From Roseimarinus sediminis (GTDB taxonomy: Bacteria > Bacteroidota > Bacteroidia > Bacteroidales > Prolixibacteraceae), in the NCBI RefSeq assembly GCF_050433125.1, contig NZ_JBNPXV010000012.1, forward strand, positions 94,934 to 158,933: a DNA stretch of 64,000 nt. The letters run 5' to 3'. Shown here piece after piece: positions 27,248 through 36,764 of the stretch. Each line of letters opens with the position of its first letter. Position 1 is the stretch's first letter. A model generated the notes under the pieces. That model was given only the letters and a program-made list of their open reading frames with translations, ran no database searches and was not told the origin of the DNA. A program made the translations under genes and the position numbers.

Positions 27248-30100
27248 ATGAAAACAATGGCTTTCCTTTTTATGTTTGTTTCAGTTTTTGCTTTTGCAAG
27301 TACTGAGTTTCCCGAATTGAACCTTGAAACCGGAAAGAGATATCACATTGAAACCATTAGCCATGTAGATACTTCAGCAAGCTGGCTATACAGAAAATTC
27401 GATCAGCGAAAGTGGATACTAACACCGATAGCTTACGATACGGTGAGCAAAACGTACACCATAGAAGCTGTTCTTGACTACTATAAAACTGCCAGGCACG
27501 ACTGGGTCGAATCGAAAGGCTGGCAGGAAATCCGTGATTATGAAACCGGTTACCATTCTATTCTTGCTTCACCTTTGGTAGCCTTAAATAAAACAAAGAA
27601 ACCAATCATCTTCACAATCAGTAAGTCTGGAATAATTAGTGGATTTGATTACCGTAAATCTGGCCAGTCAATCGATCGTTATGAGATGTTCAGCAAGACA
27701 TTTGAAGCAAGTTTCCAACAACTTTTTTTTCATAATAATGCCCTGGCCCAACAGGTCGCTATAAATGATTCAACTGTGAGCTATCGCTGCGAACCTTCAG
27801 GCAAGGATGGCACATTTATTAGCAGGACAGTTGAGTTGGATCGTGCCAGCGGATTAATTATCCGTCAATACCATAATGAGCTGATTCCTGAAACAAGTTT
27901 TGAAGTTGAGCCGGTTAAGGATGGTGCATTTAATCATTCCCTGTTTTTTCAAAAATATGTACCCTTATATCGTTCCAACTATAAGTATTTCGACGACAGA
28001 TCTTTTGTAGGTTCAGAAAACGATACTGTTAACGTAATGCTTAAAGGAACCATTTTCCCGAAAGTGATGAATGAAGATACATTAATCGTTTACTTTTCAA
28101 AGCAAAAATACTTTCGTGTACCTCTCAACCGCGATGGAAGCTTTGAGGCGGCTTTTTATCTTTCCAGACCAATGCCTTTATTGTTTATTTACCCTGATGA
28201 TTATTTAATGATCAATACAAGATATTCTACTTTTAGGGGTAAGGATTTTGGAATACACAAAAACCAACAGGAAATAATACTTTCACCAGGTGATCATATT
28301 GAAATTTCATTGCGTGAAGCTAATCATCTCATCATCGACTCAATTGCGGGAAGAGGATGGAATGAGGTGAAATATTCTACAATGATAAATTCATTTCTAT
28401 CAAAAAAAGATTATTCCGGCAGTTTTAATGATTTTTTTCATAAATATTTATACGAATGGCGCGACCTTATTGATCCTTCCATATATCTCATGGACCTGTT
28501 TCAGTATCAGTACAGGCAGGTTATAATTCATGATGAATTGCATGATGCTATTTCTAAGGATGTATTGGTTAACAACAGTCTGGCTCTGAATAGTATTGCT
28601 TATTTTTATTTTCTTTATGAGTTTGTCGATAATGCTTTAGAAAATCAAATAAGCCAAAGTACCGGTGTTGATTTTGACCAAAATGTCAATGAGTTTGAAT
28701 TCAATTATTTCATGGGGCAGTATTCCTTGAAAGAACCAGTCAAATCGAATTATGCTGCTTTTTGCATCTATAAGTTATTGAACACTTGGTATTGGCCTAC
28801 AGGTATGGCCGAAGAGCTTTTTCCTTCCTTTGAAAGGAATTTTAGTGAAACTCCGGTATTTGAAGCTGTCAATAGAATGTACAAATTCAGGCAGCTAATA
28901 AGGGATGGAAATCCTGCTCCTGAATTTAAAGTGAATGATATCAATGGGGAAGAGCTTGCTTTAAGTGATTTTGAAGGTAAAGTTGTAGTATTGAATTTAA
29001 TGATTCCTGGGCGAAATCGTTTTGAATATTTAACCAAACACATTTTTCGAAAAATAAAAGAATCCTACTTAGATAAGAGTGATGAAGTTGTGTTGCTAAA
29101 TGTATTTTTGGGAAGTGAGTCTGAAATCCAGAAACTTTTAGTTATGAATCAACTTCCAGGCATTGTCGCAATTGATTCAAGCTATCCCAATTCAGAACTT
29201 TTTGAGATGTATCAGGTCGAAGGTTTTTCAAGGATTACTATTATCGACCGAAATGGTAACATAAGCGGAATTTCCAGAGGAATTAAAGGTGAAGAGATCA
29301 TGGATGCTATTCAAATGGCGCTTTCAAAACCTTATCATGGTAAAAATGAATACCCGTTTTGGATACGTGTAACATTGATCGTTTTATCTGGTATAATCAT
29401 TTTAATTTCAATGATATTTTTGTTGTACAGGGGCATTATGAAACGACGTTTGCAGAAAAGTGAGTTCAATAAAAAGATGCGCGAACTTGAGTTAACGGCC
29501 ATAAGGGCACAGATGAACCCTCATTTCATGTACAATTGTTTAAACAGCATACAGAACATGGTGCAACAACATCAAAATGAAGCTGCTCATCTCTATCTTT
29601 CAAAATTTGCCTCCTTAATACGCCGTACATTGAATACCAGCAGAAAAGATGAGGTTTCGTTGCATGAAGAGCTGGAAGCGATCAGCGAATACATCGATCT
29701 TGAAAAGCTGCGGTTTGATTTCAGCTATGTGATGAATATTGATGAAAGTGTTGATGTTTATTCGGTTTTTGTACCTCCCATGCTTCTGCAGCCGTTTATT
29801 GAAAATGCGCTTTTACATGGGCTTTTGCCCAAAAAGGACAATCGTAAAATTGTATTGAAAGTTTGGAAGGAGGAGAATAGGGTCAAAATTGATTTAAGAG
29901 ATAACGGAATTGGCCGAAAGATGGCTGCCGAAATTTCAGGAAACGGTAACGGGAAAGGTTTGCTGCTAAGTAAAGAAAGACTTAAACTGCTTAGCCGGAT
30001 TTATGGCACTGATTATGAATTCTATATTGAAGATTTGAAAGATGAAAATAACTTACCTTTGGGAACTAAAGTGAGTTTTTGCTTTACTGATGAACAGTAG
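27248..30100 (+). CDS. LytS-type histidine kinase with a periplasmic thioredoxin-like sensor domain
   Basis: 950 residues. A signal peptide (about 1-18) is followed by a long extracytoplasmic region of unknown fold (about 20-545). A TlpA/AhpC-like thioredoxin domain comes next (about 550-690: NPAPEFKVNDINGEELALSD, then GKVVVLNL, then ITIIDRNGNI). One membrane span lies at about 704-728. The cytoplasmic part is a His_kinase/HATPase of the LytS/YehU type with the acceptor His759 in QMNPHFMYN, FIENALLHG and DNGIGRKM. The thioredoxin CxxC position reads PGRN and the cis-proline before the last strands is Ser, so the domain should be redox-inactive. The partner LytTR regulator follows 23 bases later. 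Confidence 0.88.
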   Translation: MKTMAFLFMFVSVFAFASTEFPELNLETGKRYHIETISHVDTSASWLYRKFDQRKWILTPIAYDTVSKTYTIEAVLDYYKTARHDWVESKGWQEIRDYETGYHSILASPLVALNKTKKPIIFTISKSGIISGFDYRKSGQSIDRYEMFSKTFEASFQQLFFHNNALAQQVAINDSTVSYRCEPSGKDGTFISRTVELDRASGLIIRQYHNELIPETSFEVEPVKDGAFNHSLFFQKYVPLYRSNYKYFDDRSFVGSENDTVNVMLKGTIFPKVMNEDTLIVYFSKQKYFRVPLNRDGSFEAAFYLSRPMPLLFIYPDDYLMINTRYSTFRGKDFGIHKNQQEIILSPGDHIEISLREANHLIIDSIAGRGWNEVKYSTMINSFLSKKDYSGSFNDFFHKYLYEWRDLIDPSIYLMDLFQYQYRQVIIHDELHDAISKDVLVNNSLALNSIAYFYFLYEFVDNALENQISQSTGVDFDQNVNEFEFNYFMGQYSLKEPVKSNYAAFCIYKLLNTWYWPTGMAEELFPSFERNFSETPVFEAVNRMYKFRQLIRDGNPAPEFKVNDINGEELALSDFEGKVVVLNLMIPGRNRFEYLTKHIFRKIKESYLDKSDEVVLLNVFLGSESEIQKLLVMNQLPGIVAIDSSYPNSELFEMYQVEGFSRITIIDRNGNISGISRGIKGEEIMDAIQMALSKPYHGKNEYPFWIRVTLIVLSGIIILISMIFLLYRGIMKRRLQKSEFNKKMRELELTAIRAQMNPHFMYNCLNSIQNMVQQHQNEAAHLYLSKFASLIRRTLNTSRKDEVSLHEELEAISEYIDLEKLRFDFSYVMNIDESVDVYSVFVPPMLLQPFIENALLHGLLPKKDNRKIVLKVWKEENRVKIDLRDNGIGRKMAAEISGNGNGKGLLLSKERLKLLSRIYGTDYEFYIEDLKDENNLPLGTKVSFCFTDEQ

Positions 30101-30123
30101 AATTTGCTCTAAATATCCTATCA

Positions 30124-30867
30124 ATGACTGTTAAAGCTGTGATTATTGATGATGAACAAAGTGGCCGGGAGAACCTACGTGCTTCGATTGAAAAATACTG
30201 CGATGCTATTGAAATAATAGCGGAAGCTGATTCGGTACTTTACGGAATTGAAACAATCAAAATATATCAACCTGACCTGGTGTTTCTCGATATTGAAATG
30301 CCTGGTGGAAATGGCTTTAAATTGCTTGAATTTTTTGATAAGCCCGGTTTCGGCGTAATCTTCGTAACAGCTTATGACCACTATGCCATACAGGCCATAA
30401 GATTTTCAGCAATCGATTATATTTTGAAGCCCATCAATGTGGTTGAACTAAAAAATGCGGTTGTTCGCTTTGTTGAGCGGCAGAAAGAACAAAGCCGGCT
30501 TCTTTTAGAACATTTTCAGGACAATATCAGAAAAGAAAATTTGAATAAAAGAATTGCTCTGCCTACTGCACAGCAAATCGATTTCAAAGAAGTAAATACC
30601 ATAATACGCTGCGAAGGCGAAGTCAATTATACTTTATTCCATTTCACAAATGGTTCTAATCTTTTAATCTCCAAAACCCTTGTTGAGTATGAAGAGATTC
30701 TTCAACCATACGGTTTTATCAGAATCCATAAAACCCACCTTGTAAACCTGAAGCATGTTGTTTCATTTCATAAAGCCGACGGTTGTTTTCTAACGCTTAC
30801 TGACGGAACATCGGTGCCGGTTTCCCGAAGGAGAAAAGAAATTGTACTGGAAAAATTAAAGAAATAG
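30124..30867 (+). CDS. LytTR-family response regulator
   Basis: 247 residues. Receiver domain (about 1-125) with the acidic pair IIDDE, phospho-acceptor Asp56 in LVFLDIEMPGG, and the Lys of DYILKPI. LytTR DNA-binding domain (about 145-247) with IRCEGEVNYTLFHF and IRIHKTHLVNLKHV. It is the cognate regulator of the upstream LytS-type kinase by position and by class pairing. Target genes are unknown. Confidence 0.95.
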   Translation: MTVKAVIIDDEQSGRENLRASIEKYCDAIEIIAEADSVLYGIETIKIYQPDLVFLDIEMPGGNGFKLLEFFDKPGFGVIFVTAYDHYAIQAIRFSAIDYILKPINVVELKNAVVRFVERQKEQSRLLLEHFQDNIRKENLNKRIALPTAQQIDFKEVNTIIRCEGEVNYTLFHFTNGSNLLISKTLVEYEEILQPYGFIRIHKTHLVNLKHVVSFHKADGCFLTLTDGTSVPVSRRRKEIVLEKLKK

Positions 30868-30904
30868 TGCCCCTTTGTATCTGTGCATAGCACAAAGGGG
30901 CACT
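30866..30904. terminator. convergent terminator hairpin
   Basis: A 13-bp perfect stem AGTGCCCCTTTGT (30866-30878) with ACAAAGGGGCACT (30892-30904). It begins at the stop codon of the LytTR gene and ends just before the stop of the convergent anti-sigma-like gene, so it probably terminates both. Confidence 0.8.
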
Positions 30905-30908
30905 TTAC

Positions 30909-32765
30909 TTATTTCGATATAATGAGTCGTTTTACCTGAATGCCGCTTTCGCTGTAAAGGGCGATTAAATAAATTCCTTCCTGCACCTTATCAAGATTTA
31001 AGTCGAAGCGGTGGTGGCCTGCGGCCAGTTGCGTTTGTGACTGCAGAATCATTCGTTCCCTGCCGGCGAGGTCAATTAATGTGATGCGTCCGTCAATGGA
31101 AAATGGCAGGTCGAATGTGACCGTGGCTGCATTGGCAGCCGGATTAGGAAATACCTTAAAATTATTTACCCGGAGTGTGTTACGGCATTCTTCAAAATAA
31201 TTGCATTCAGGTTTTACCAGTTTGCTTTTGTTTTCAGTCATGATATAATTGTACTCGGCCTGTAGCTTTTTGCTGATCGCTGCCGGTAAATTTTGGAATA
31301 GATAGTCGGAGGGTTGGTACCAAAAGATCAGATCTTTGTTGAGAACATCGGGCAGCGAATCTTTTTTGATGATAACTGGTACCAGGTTTTCAACCTGGTG
31401 GATTGAGCCATCCGTAAAGTTGTATTGAAAGTCTCCACTAATGTGTGTAACGAAAGACAGCTTGTTTGTTGGTATTTCCTGTTTTTTATAATCAGGAGGA
31501 AAGCTCGTAATAACACGACCACTGCTGGAGAATTCTATTTCTCTTACCGAGTTGGTATCTCTTTGAAAAAACCGGAGTAATTTTGCATTAACATAGCCAT
31601 CAATATCCTCAAACAATGTTGAATCATAAGTGATTTCAAAGCCCAATTGCTTTAATTCCTTCCAGCTTAAGTTGATGAATTTGGATGAGTCAATCAGGGT
31701 GGGCTGTGTGTAATCGATCAGGTTGAATTCAGGATATTGTTGCTTGATTGTTCTGAAATGATTGATATGACTGGCCTGCTTTTGAACTTCCGCTGGTAAT
31801 AATGAAACAAACTCCTCTGTGACTGTAAACCATAAAATGGTATTGTTTGGATCACGGTTTAAAATCCCTTCGGGCACAAATACCGGGAACAAGGTATCGT
31901 TGGCCATTTCCAGATCATAATCAATATCGATTATGTCGCTTATATTCTCTCCAAAATAGAAGCTTTGTATTACCGGGTAGTAGTTATTCCGGGTTGTTGA
32001 AACCCTGTCAGTTGTATAAGAATTGTTCAGAGAGGATGTACGGGTTCCCACTTCTTTCTCTTCTTCCATGCTTATTTCATGAAACAGGGAAGTCAGTACT
32101 CCATTTTCAGTTTTGTTCTGATAGAATAAACTGTGCATGGTCCGCTCATCATCTTGTCCGTTTTGAACTGTATTGTATTTGATGAATTGAAATCCCAGCT
32201 TTTTGAGCAGTTCTTTGTCGGCAATAAGCATTTTCAAATCACCTTTAATCGTTTTAATATTATCAGGATGTTGCTGGGTGGTTTTTTGCAGATTAACCGG
32301 CGCAGAATTTCCCTTTGATGCTTCATTATTTTCAATCTGAAGGAATGAAGGCGAGCTCTCAGTCAGCTCTGTTTTTACTTTTTCTTCTGTTTGAGCTGTT
32401 TCAGGTTTTGAAATCGCTGTTTCACGATTGTTTGTTTCTTTCTGTTCTTCATAGGCATCGATTCCCTTTTTTTCTTCTGAAACAGCAGTAGTTACGGTGT
32501 TTGCAGCTTGTGAAAATGCAGTTTCATCGCTTGCCGTTTTATCAACATTTTTGGGTGGCCAGAATAAAACGGCGCTAATAATAATTGCTAAAATACTAGT
32601 CATAATAATAAATTTTAAAGGTTGAAACGGTTTACCCTTTATCCTGGCCGTGGATACAGGGCTGTTAATAATCTGGTGCACCTTTTCTTCTGTATAAATT
32701 GGCTCAAGTCGTTTTAACGACCTGAAAAAGTTTTCAATGGCTGTATCGTTATATCTTTTTTTCAT
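30909..32765 (-). CDS. single-span anti-sigma-like protein with a type IX secretion sorting domain
   Basis: 618 residues. A cytoplasmic N-terminus of about 50 residues (KKRYNDTAIENFFRSLKRLE) is followed by one membrane span (about 52-70, ending in VLFWPP). A low-complexity Thr/Glu/Lys-rich stretch (about 75-160) and a long extracytoplasmic region follow. The C-terminal ~80 residues read FKVFPNPAANAATVTFDLP, then GIYLIAL and VKRLIISK, the signature of a type IX secretion C-terminal sorting domain (PNP motif, -K-L/I-hydrophobic end). It lies 11 bases after an ECF sigma gene, in the usual anti-sigma position. A sorting domain on an inner-membrane-anchored protein is odd. Confidence 0.75.
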   Translation of the reverse strand: MKKRYNDTAIENFFRSLKRLEPIYTEEKVHQIINSPVSTARIKGKPFQPLKFIIMTSILAIIISAVLFWPPKNVDKTASDETAFSQAANTVTTAVSEEKKGIDAYEEQKETNNRETAISKPETAQTEEKVKTELTESSPSFLQIENNEASKGNSAPVNLQKTTQQHPDNIKTIKGDLKMLIADKELLKKLGFQFIKYNTVQNGQDDERTMHSLFYQNKTENGVLTSLFHEISMEEEKEVGTRTSSLNNSYTTDRVSTTRNNYYPVIQSFYFGENISDIIDIDYDLEMANDTLFPVFVPEGILNRDPNNTILWFTVTEEFVSLLPAEVQKQASHINHFRTIKQQYPEFNLIDYTQPTLIDSSKFINLSWKELKQLGFEITYDSTLFEDIDGYVNAKLLRFFQRDTNSVREIEFSSSGRVITSFPPDYKKQEIPTNKLSFVTHISGDFQYNFTDGSIHQVENLVPVIIKKDSLPDVLNKDLIFWYQPSDYLFQNLPAAISKKLQAEYNYIMTENKSKLVKPECNYFEECRNTLRVNNFKVFPNPAANAATVTFDLPFSIDGRITLIDLAGRERMILQSQTQLAAGHHRFDLNLDKVQEGIYLIALYSESGIQVKRLIISK

Positions 32766-32776
32766 TGCTGTGTTTT

Positions 32777-33295
32777 TTACAGGAGTAACATTACAACTTT
32801 ACGTTCCCGCTCGTTGAGCATTTTCAACAGGTTTTCCTTTCCCCGTTTTATTCGCTGCTTGACCGCCGAAAGGCTCACTTGCTGAATCATACTGATCTCT
32901 TTTAGTGGCAAGTCTGAAATATGATAAAGTATCAAGGTTTCGTATTGTGACGCAGGTAAGCGTTTCATCTTTTCCATGATCATCGACAGCTCTGCTTTTA
33001 CCTCTGCATTGGCATCAAGTGCCTCAATAAACGTTGCTGCTTTTTCGTTGTAATTTCCTTTAAACTTTTTTCTCCGTAGCTGTTTGCTGTAAATGTTATA
33101 AGCAATTGAAAATAAATACGAAGCAAAGGCCTGGTCGTTTTCAATTTGCTCAAACTTTTCATAAGCGGCCAGAATGGTGTCGTGCAATAAATCTTCTGCC
33201 AGTGTTTCGTTTTGGGTCAGCATGCGGCAATAGTTCGATATTTTTGGGTTGACCTGCTGGAAACATTGCATAAAGCTGGCTTGTTTGGTTTGCAT
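32777..33295 (-). CDS. ECF-type RNA polymerase sigma factor
   Basis: 172 residues with the sigma-70 region 2 (LAEDLLHDTILAAYEKFEQ, SYLFSIAYNIYSKQLRRKK) and region 4 (LPASQYETLILYHISDLPLKEISMI, then SAVKQRIKRGKENL). It directs RNA polymerase to a small regulon. It is the first gene of a two-gene operon with the membrane protein downstream, which probably holds it inactive until a signal arrives. The start ATG is followed by QTKQASFM, typical of this family. Confidence 0.93.
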   Translation of the reverse strand: MQTKQASFMQCFQQVNPKISNYCRMLTQNETLAEDLLHDTILAAYEKFEQIENDQAFASYLFSIAYNIYSKQLRRKKFKGNYNEKAATFIEALDANAEVKAELSMIMEKMKRLPASQYETLILYHISDLPLKEISMIQQVSLSAVKQRIKRGKENLLKMLNERERKVVMLLL

Positions 33296-33506
33296 TCAGT
33301 TGGTTTGTTTAAATGTTCTTCTTAAAAGTACCTTAGCTTCCGCAAAAAGTTACTGCTAAAATAAAGTGAATTTCGATGGTCGGTAGGAAATATTTTGTAT
33401 TCTGTTGATAATGAATTGATCGCTTAGTGGATATTTTTTTGCCTGAAGTGCATCATGAATTGAAAAAACATCTAAATTCATTTTTTTATTTATAAGCGTT
33501 TTAATA

Positions 33507-35468
33507 ATGATAACAATCAGAAGATCAGTAGTTGAGGATCTTTCTTTACTTCAGGAAGCGGAGCAGGTTTGTTTCCCTTCATTTCAGCGTAGTTCAAAAC
33601 GAACACTTCAATTGAGTTTGAGCAGTGCCTTTCAGGAGGTATGGATTGCCGAAATTAAACAAGGAAAGCAAAAAGTGGTGGCAGGAATGCTGATTTTGCA
33701 TTTGCATCCGCGTACCCTTCGTATTTACTCAATAGCCGTATTGCCTCAATTTCAGGGCAAAGGGGTAGGGGCCCGCCTGTTAACCCATGCATGCAGTCTG
33801 GGCCTGGCCAAAGGATGCGAGCGTGTTTCACTCGAGGCCCGGTGCAAGGATGAAACCCTGGTTGCCTGGTACAAGAAATTCGGATTTCAAATTACCGAAA
33901 CCCTGATCGATTACTACATCGAAGGCGAAGATGCCTGGCGCATGATTTTTGTGCTTTCACGACCTAAATCGAGAGACAGCCTGTCAAACCTGATCGTGGT
34001 TGATCATCCTTCGAAGCTGAAGTTTAAAACCGAAGGGGTGCGGGTCATTTCATCGAAAAGCTACATTACCGATGCCGAATTCCAGTCGAACCGGAACTAC
34101 CGGGTTTTCAACCTGAGCAATTCGTACCGCTATCAAAGCGCCGGTTATTATGTGTCGCTGCTGGCTTCGGCCCGTGAGCACCGTGCCATTCCAAGTGTAA
34201 CCACCATTCGCGATTTTAAGAACCTGTCGGTTATCCGCTCCATTGCCAACGACATTGAAGAGCTCATCCAGGAATCGCTCGCCCGGGTGCAGGAGAACCG
34301 CTATATCCTGAATATCTTTTTCGGACAAACCCAGGAAAGTGTTTACAAAAACCTGGGTCACCGCCTGTATCAGTTGTTTGAAACACCGCTTCTGCAGGTT
34401 CAGTTTCTGAAAACCGATAAATGGATGATTCAGAAGGTGGTTCCGCTGAGCTTTAATAAGATAGAAGAAAATCAGGTGAAACAGATTGAAGAATTTGCCG
34501 GCCGCTACTTCAGTAAAAAACGTTTTCAAAAGCCCCGACTGAAACATTACAAGTACGATTTGGCCATTCTGATTAATCCCAGTGAAGCCAATCCACCTTC
34601 CTGTCCGCAGGCCCTGAAGCACTTTAAGGAAGCAGCCAACAAATGTGGTTTCTATGTCGATTTCATAACCCGCGACGATTACGAGGACATTTGTGAATAC
34701 GATGCGCTTTTCATCCGCGAAACGACCAACGTAAACGATTATACCTACGAGTTTTCGCGTCGTGCCTATGCCGAAGGGCTGGTGGTGATCGACGATCCGT
34801 GGTCGATATTGCGCTGTGCCAACAAAATTTACCTGAACGAGCGCATGCGCCAGAACCGGATCCCCACGCCGCGTACCGAGATGCTGGCCAAAGGGGTTTT
34901 CAAGAAAAGCAGGGCACTCGAATTTTCCTATCCGATGGTGCTGAAACAACCCGACAGTGCTTTTTCAATAGGCGTAACCAAGGTGAACAATGCCGATGAA
35001 CTGATCGACTCACTGAAACGGCTTTTTAGAAAGTCGGACATGGTGATTGCGCAGGAATTTCTTTATTCGGAATACGACTGGCGCATCGGGGTGCTCGACA
35101 ACCTGCCTCTTTTTGCCTGCAAGTACTACATGGCCAAAGATCACTGGCAGATTTACAACTGGCAGGCCACCAAAGAAGAGGAAGCGGGCGATGCTGAAAC
35201 CGTTCCCATTGAGCAGGTGCCCGAAAGTGTGCTGAAAGTGGCCCTGAAGGCAGCAGCACTCATGGGCGACGGCCTTTACGGGGTCGACCTGAAAATGGTG
35301 GGCAGTAAGGTGTACGTCATCGAGGTGAACGACAATCCCAACATCGATGTGGGAATTGAAGATGCCGTGCTGAAGGAAGAACTTTACATGAAGGTGATGC
35401 AATCGATCCTGAACCGGATTGAAGTATCGCGGAACATGACCCGCCTGGTGGCCATTGCGCCCGAATAG
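33507..35468 (+). CDS. GNAT acetyltransferase fused to a RimK-like ATP-grasp ligase
   Basis: 653 residues in three parts. A GNAT acetyltransferase (about 1-155) has LPQFQGKGVGARLL as the acetyl-CoA loop. A RimK-like ATP-grasp N-terminal (RLAN-type) domain follows (about 170-340, with SYRYQSAGYYVSLLASAR). An ATP-grasp ligase (about 370-640) has YPMVLKQPDSAFSIGV and VYVIEVNDNPNIDVG as ATP/Mg-binding segments. Such fusions are known in bacteria but their substrates are not. The architecture suggests a peptide- or amino-acid-ligating enzyme whose product or substrate is N-acetylated. It is monocistronic, divergent from the sigma factor gene. Confidence 0.85.
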   Translation: MITIRRSVVEDLSLLQEAEQVCFPSFQRSSKRTLQLSLSSAFQEVWIAEIKQGKQKVVAGMLILHLHPRTLRIYSIAVLPQFQGKGVGARLLTHACSLGLAKGCERVSLEARCKDETLVAWYKKFGFQITETLIDYYIEGEDAWRMIFVLSRPKSRDSLSNLIVVDHPSKLKFKTEGVRVISSKSYITDAEFQSNRNYRVFNLSNSYRYQSAGYYVSLLASAREHRAIPSVTTIRDFKNLSVIRSIANDIEELIQESLARVQENRYILNIFFGQTQESVYKNLGHRLYQLFETPLLQVQFLKTDKWMIQKVVPLSFNKIEENQVKQIEEFAGRYFSKKRFQKPRLKHYKYDLAILINPSEANPPSCPQALKHFKEAANKCGFYVDFITRDDYEDICEYDALFIRETTNVNDYTYEFSRRAYAEGLVVIDDPWSILRCANKIYLNERMRQNRIPTPRTEMLAKGVFKKSRALEFSYPMVLKQPDSAFSIGVTKVNNADELIDSLKRLFRKSDMVIAQEFLYSEYDWRIGVLDNLPLFACKYYMAKDHWQIYNWQATKEEEAGDAETVPIEQVPESVLKVALKAAALMGDGLYGVDLKMVGSKVYVIEVNDNPNIDVGIEDAVLKEELYMKVMQSILNRIEVSRNMTRLVAIAPE

Positions 35469-35593
35469 GAGAAGTAGATTATTTGTACGCTATTATCCAC
35501 CATTGGTAGATCAAAATCCACTCCATTGTAAACAGAATGGCTTTTATTTGATTTGCGTTTCGATGATGTACTAACATTAATGTAATCAATAAG

Positions 35594-36565
35594 ATGAATA
35601 AGTTATTTGCAGTAGTTGTGGTATGCTATGCCCTGGTGTTTAGCGCTTGTACCAGCAGTAAGAAAGAGCTTCGCAGTGGGAACCCGCTTTTTGATACGCC
35701 GTTTACAGCCGATCCGGCGGTACTGGTTTACAACGATACCCTGTATCTTTTTACCGGAAGTGATGAACAGGTGGAAGGGACCGATGGTTTTGTAATGCAT
35801 AAATGGTATGTTTTTTCGACACCCGACATGGTGAACTGGACCAATCATGGAGTGAAACTCTCGGTGGCCGATTTTGAATGGGCCGCAGCCAATGCCTTTG
35901 CCGGTCATTGTGTCGAAAACCATGGCAAATTCTGGTGGTATGTTCCCATGGTTCATAAAGATCCAGCTGCACGTGTAAACGAAGGTTTTGCCATGGGAGT
36001 TGCCGTGGCAGATCATCCGCTGGGGCCTTATCGCGATCCGCTGGGCCGGCCCATCATTGCCGATACCACTGCCAATTCAATTGTGTTGAACATCGACCCG
36101 GCAGTGTATGTCGACGACGATGAGCAGGTTTATTTTTTCTGGGGTTCGTGGGGCGAAGTGCGCTCGGTAAAGCTGAAGAGCAACATGACAGAACTGGCGG
36201 GACCGGTTGAAAACATTGCGGGACTGAGCAATTTCTTTGAAGCACCCTGGGTGCACAAGCGCAACGATACCTATTACATGAGTTATGCAGCAGGTTATCC
36301 CTCGCGTACCGAATATGCCACTGCCCAAAGCATTAACGGCCCCTGGGAGTACCGCGGGGTAATTAACGATACCCTGAGCAATTCGCCAACCAACCACCAG
36401 GCCATTGTGCATTTCAAAGGGAACGATTATTTCTTCTACCATAATGCCGAGGCACCCGGTGGCGGTCCGTACCGTCGCAGTGTTTGTGTCGACAAGCTGG
36501 TGTACGACGAAAACGGACTGATTGAAAAAGTAGTTCGTACCAGCGAAGGAGTGCCTGCTATTTAA
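35594..36565 (+). CDS. glycoside hydrolase family 43 lipoprotein
   Basis: 323 residues. A lipoprotein signal ends in VFSAC (lipobox Cys at about 19). The five-bladed propeller of GH43 is recognisable by its three acidic positions: TADPAVLVYNDTLYL (base Asp), NIDPAVYVDDDEQVYF (pKa-tuning Asp) and FFEAPWVHKRNDTYYMSYA (acid Glu). Activity is likely on arabinose- or xylose-containing glycans at the cell surface or in the periplasm. A GH127 arabinofuranosidase and an SGNH hydrolase lie within 5 kb, which favours plant-cell-wall arabinan or arabinogalactan. No SusCD pair is present in the window. Confidence 0.92.
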   Translation: MNKLFAVVVVCYALVFSACTSSKKELRSGNPLFDTPFTADPAVLVYNDTLYLFTGSDEQVEGTDGFVMHKWYVFSTPDMVNWTNHGVKLSVADFEWAAANAFAGHCVENHGKFWWYVPMVHKDPAARVNEGFAMGVAVADHPLGPYRDPLGRPIIADTTANSIVLNIDPAVYVDDDEQVYFFWGSWGEVRSVKLKSNMTELAGPVENIAGLSNFFEAPWVHKRNDTYYMSYAAGYPSRTEYATAQSINGPWEYRGVINDTLSNSPTNHQAIVHFKGNDYFFYHNAEAPGGGPYRRSVCVDKLVYDENGLIEKVVRTSEGVPAI

Positions 36566-36628
36566 TCAGACCATCAGAACTATTGTTTTAGAGGCTGTTT
36601 CACTTTGATGATCCGGCTGTTCATAGAA

Positions 36629-36660
36629 AAGCCCCGGCGACCTTTTGGTTTCCGGGGCTT
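36629..36660 (+). terminator. hairpin after the GH43 gene
   Basis: Stem AAGCCCCGG (36629-36637) with CCGGGGCTT (36652-36660), loop 14 bases. The T run after it is weak (AGGTGTTTTA), so termination is likely but less certain. Confidence 0.55.
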
Positions 36661-36764
36661 AGGTGTTTTATGGGAGCTAAGTGCTTATTGGGCAGTTGGC
36701 AGGGGCTGACATTCACATCGCGCAGCCTGTTAATTTCGGTATCTATTCCTGGATCAGGACGGCT

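Noticed and set aside
34050..34949. 299-codon minus-strand open frame
   Set aside because: Antisense to the GNAT/ATP-grasp gene, whose motifs are clear.
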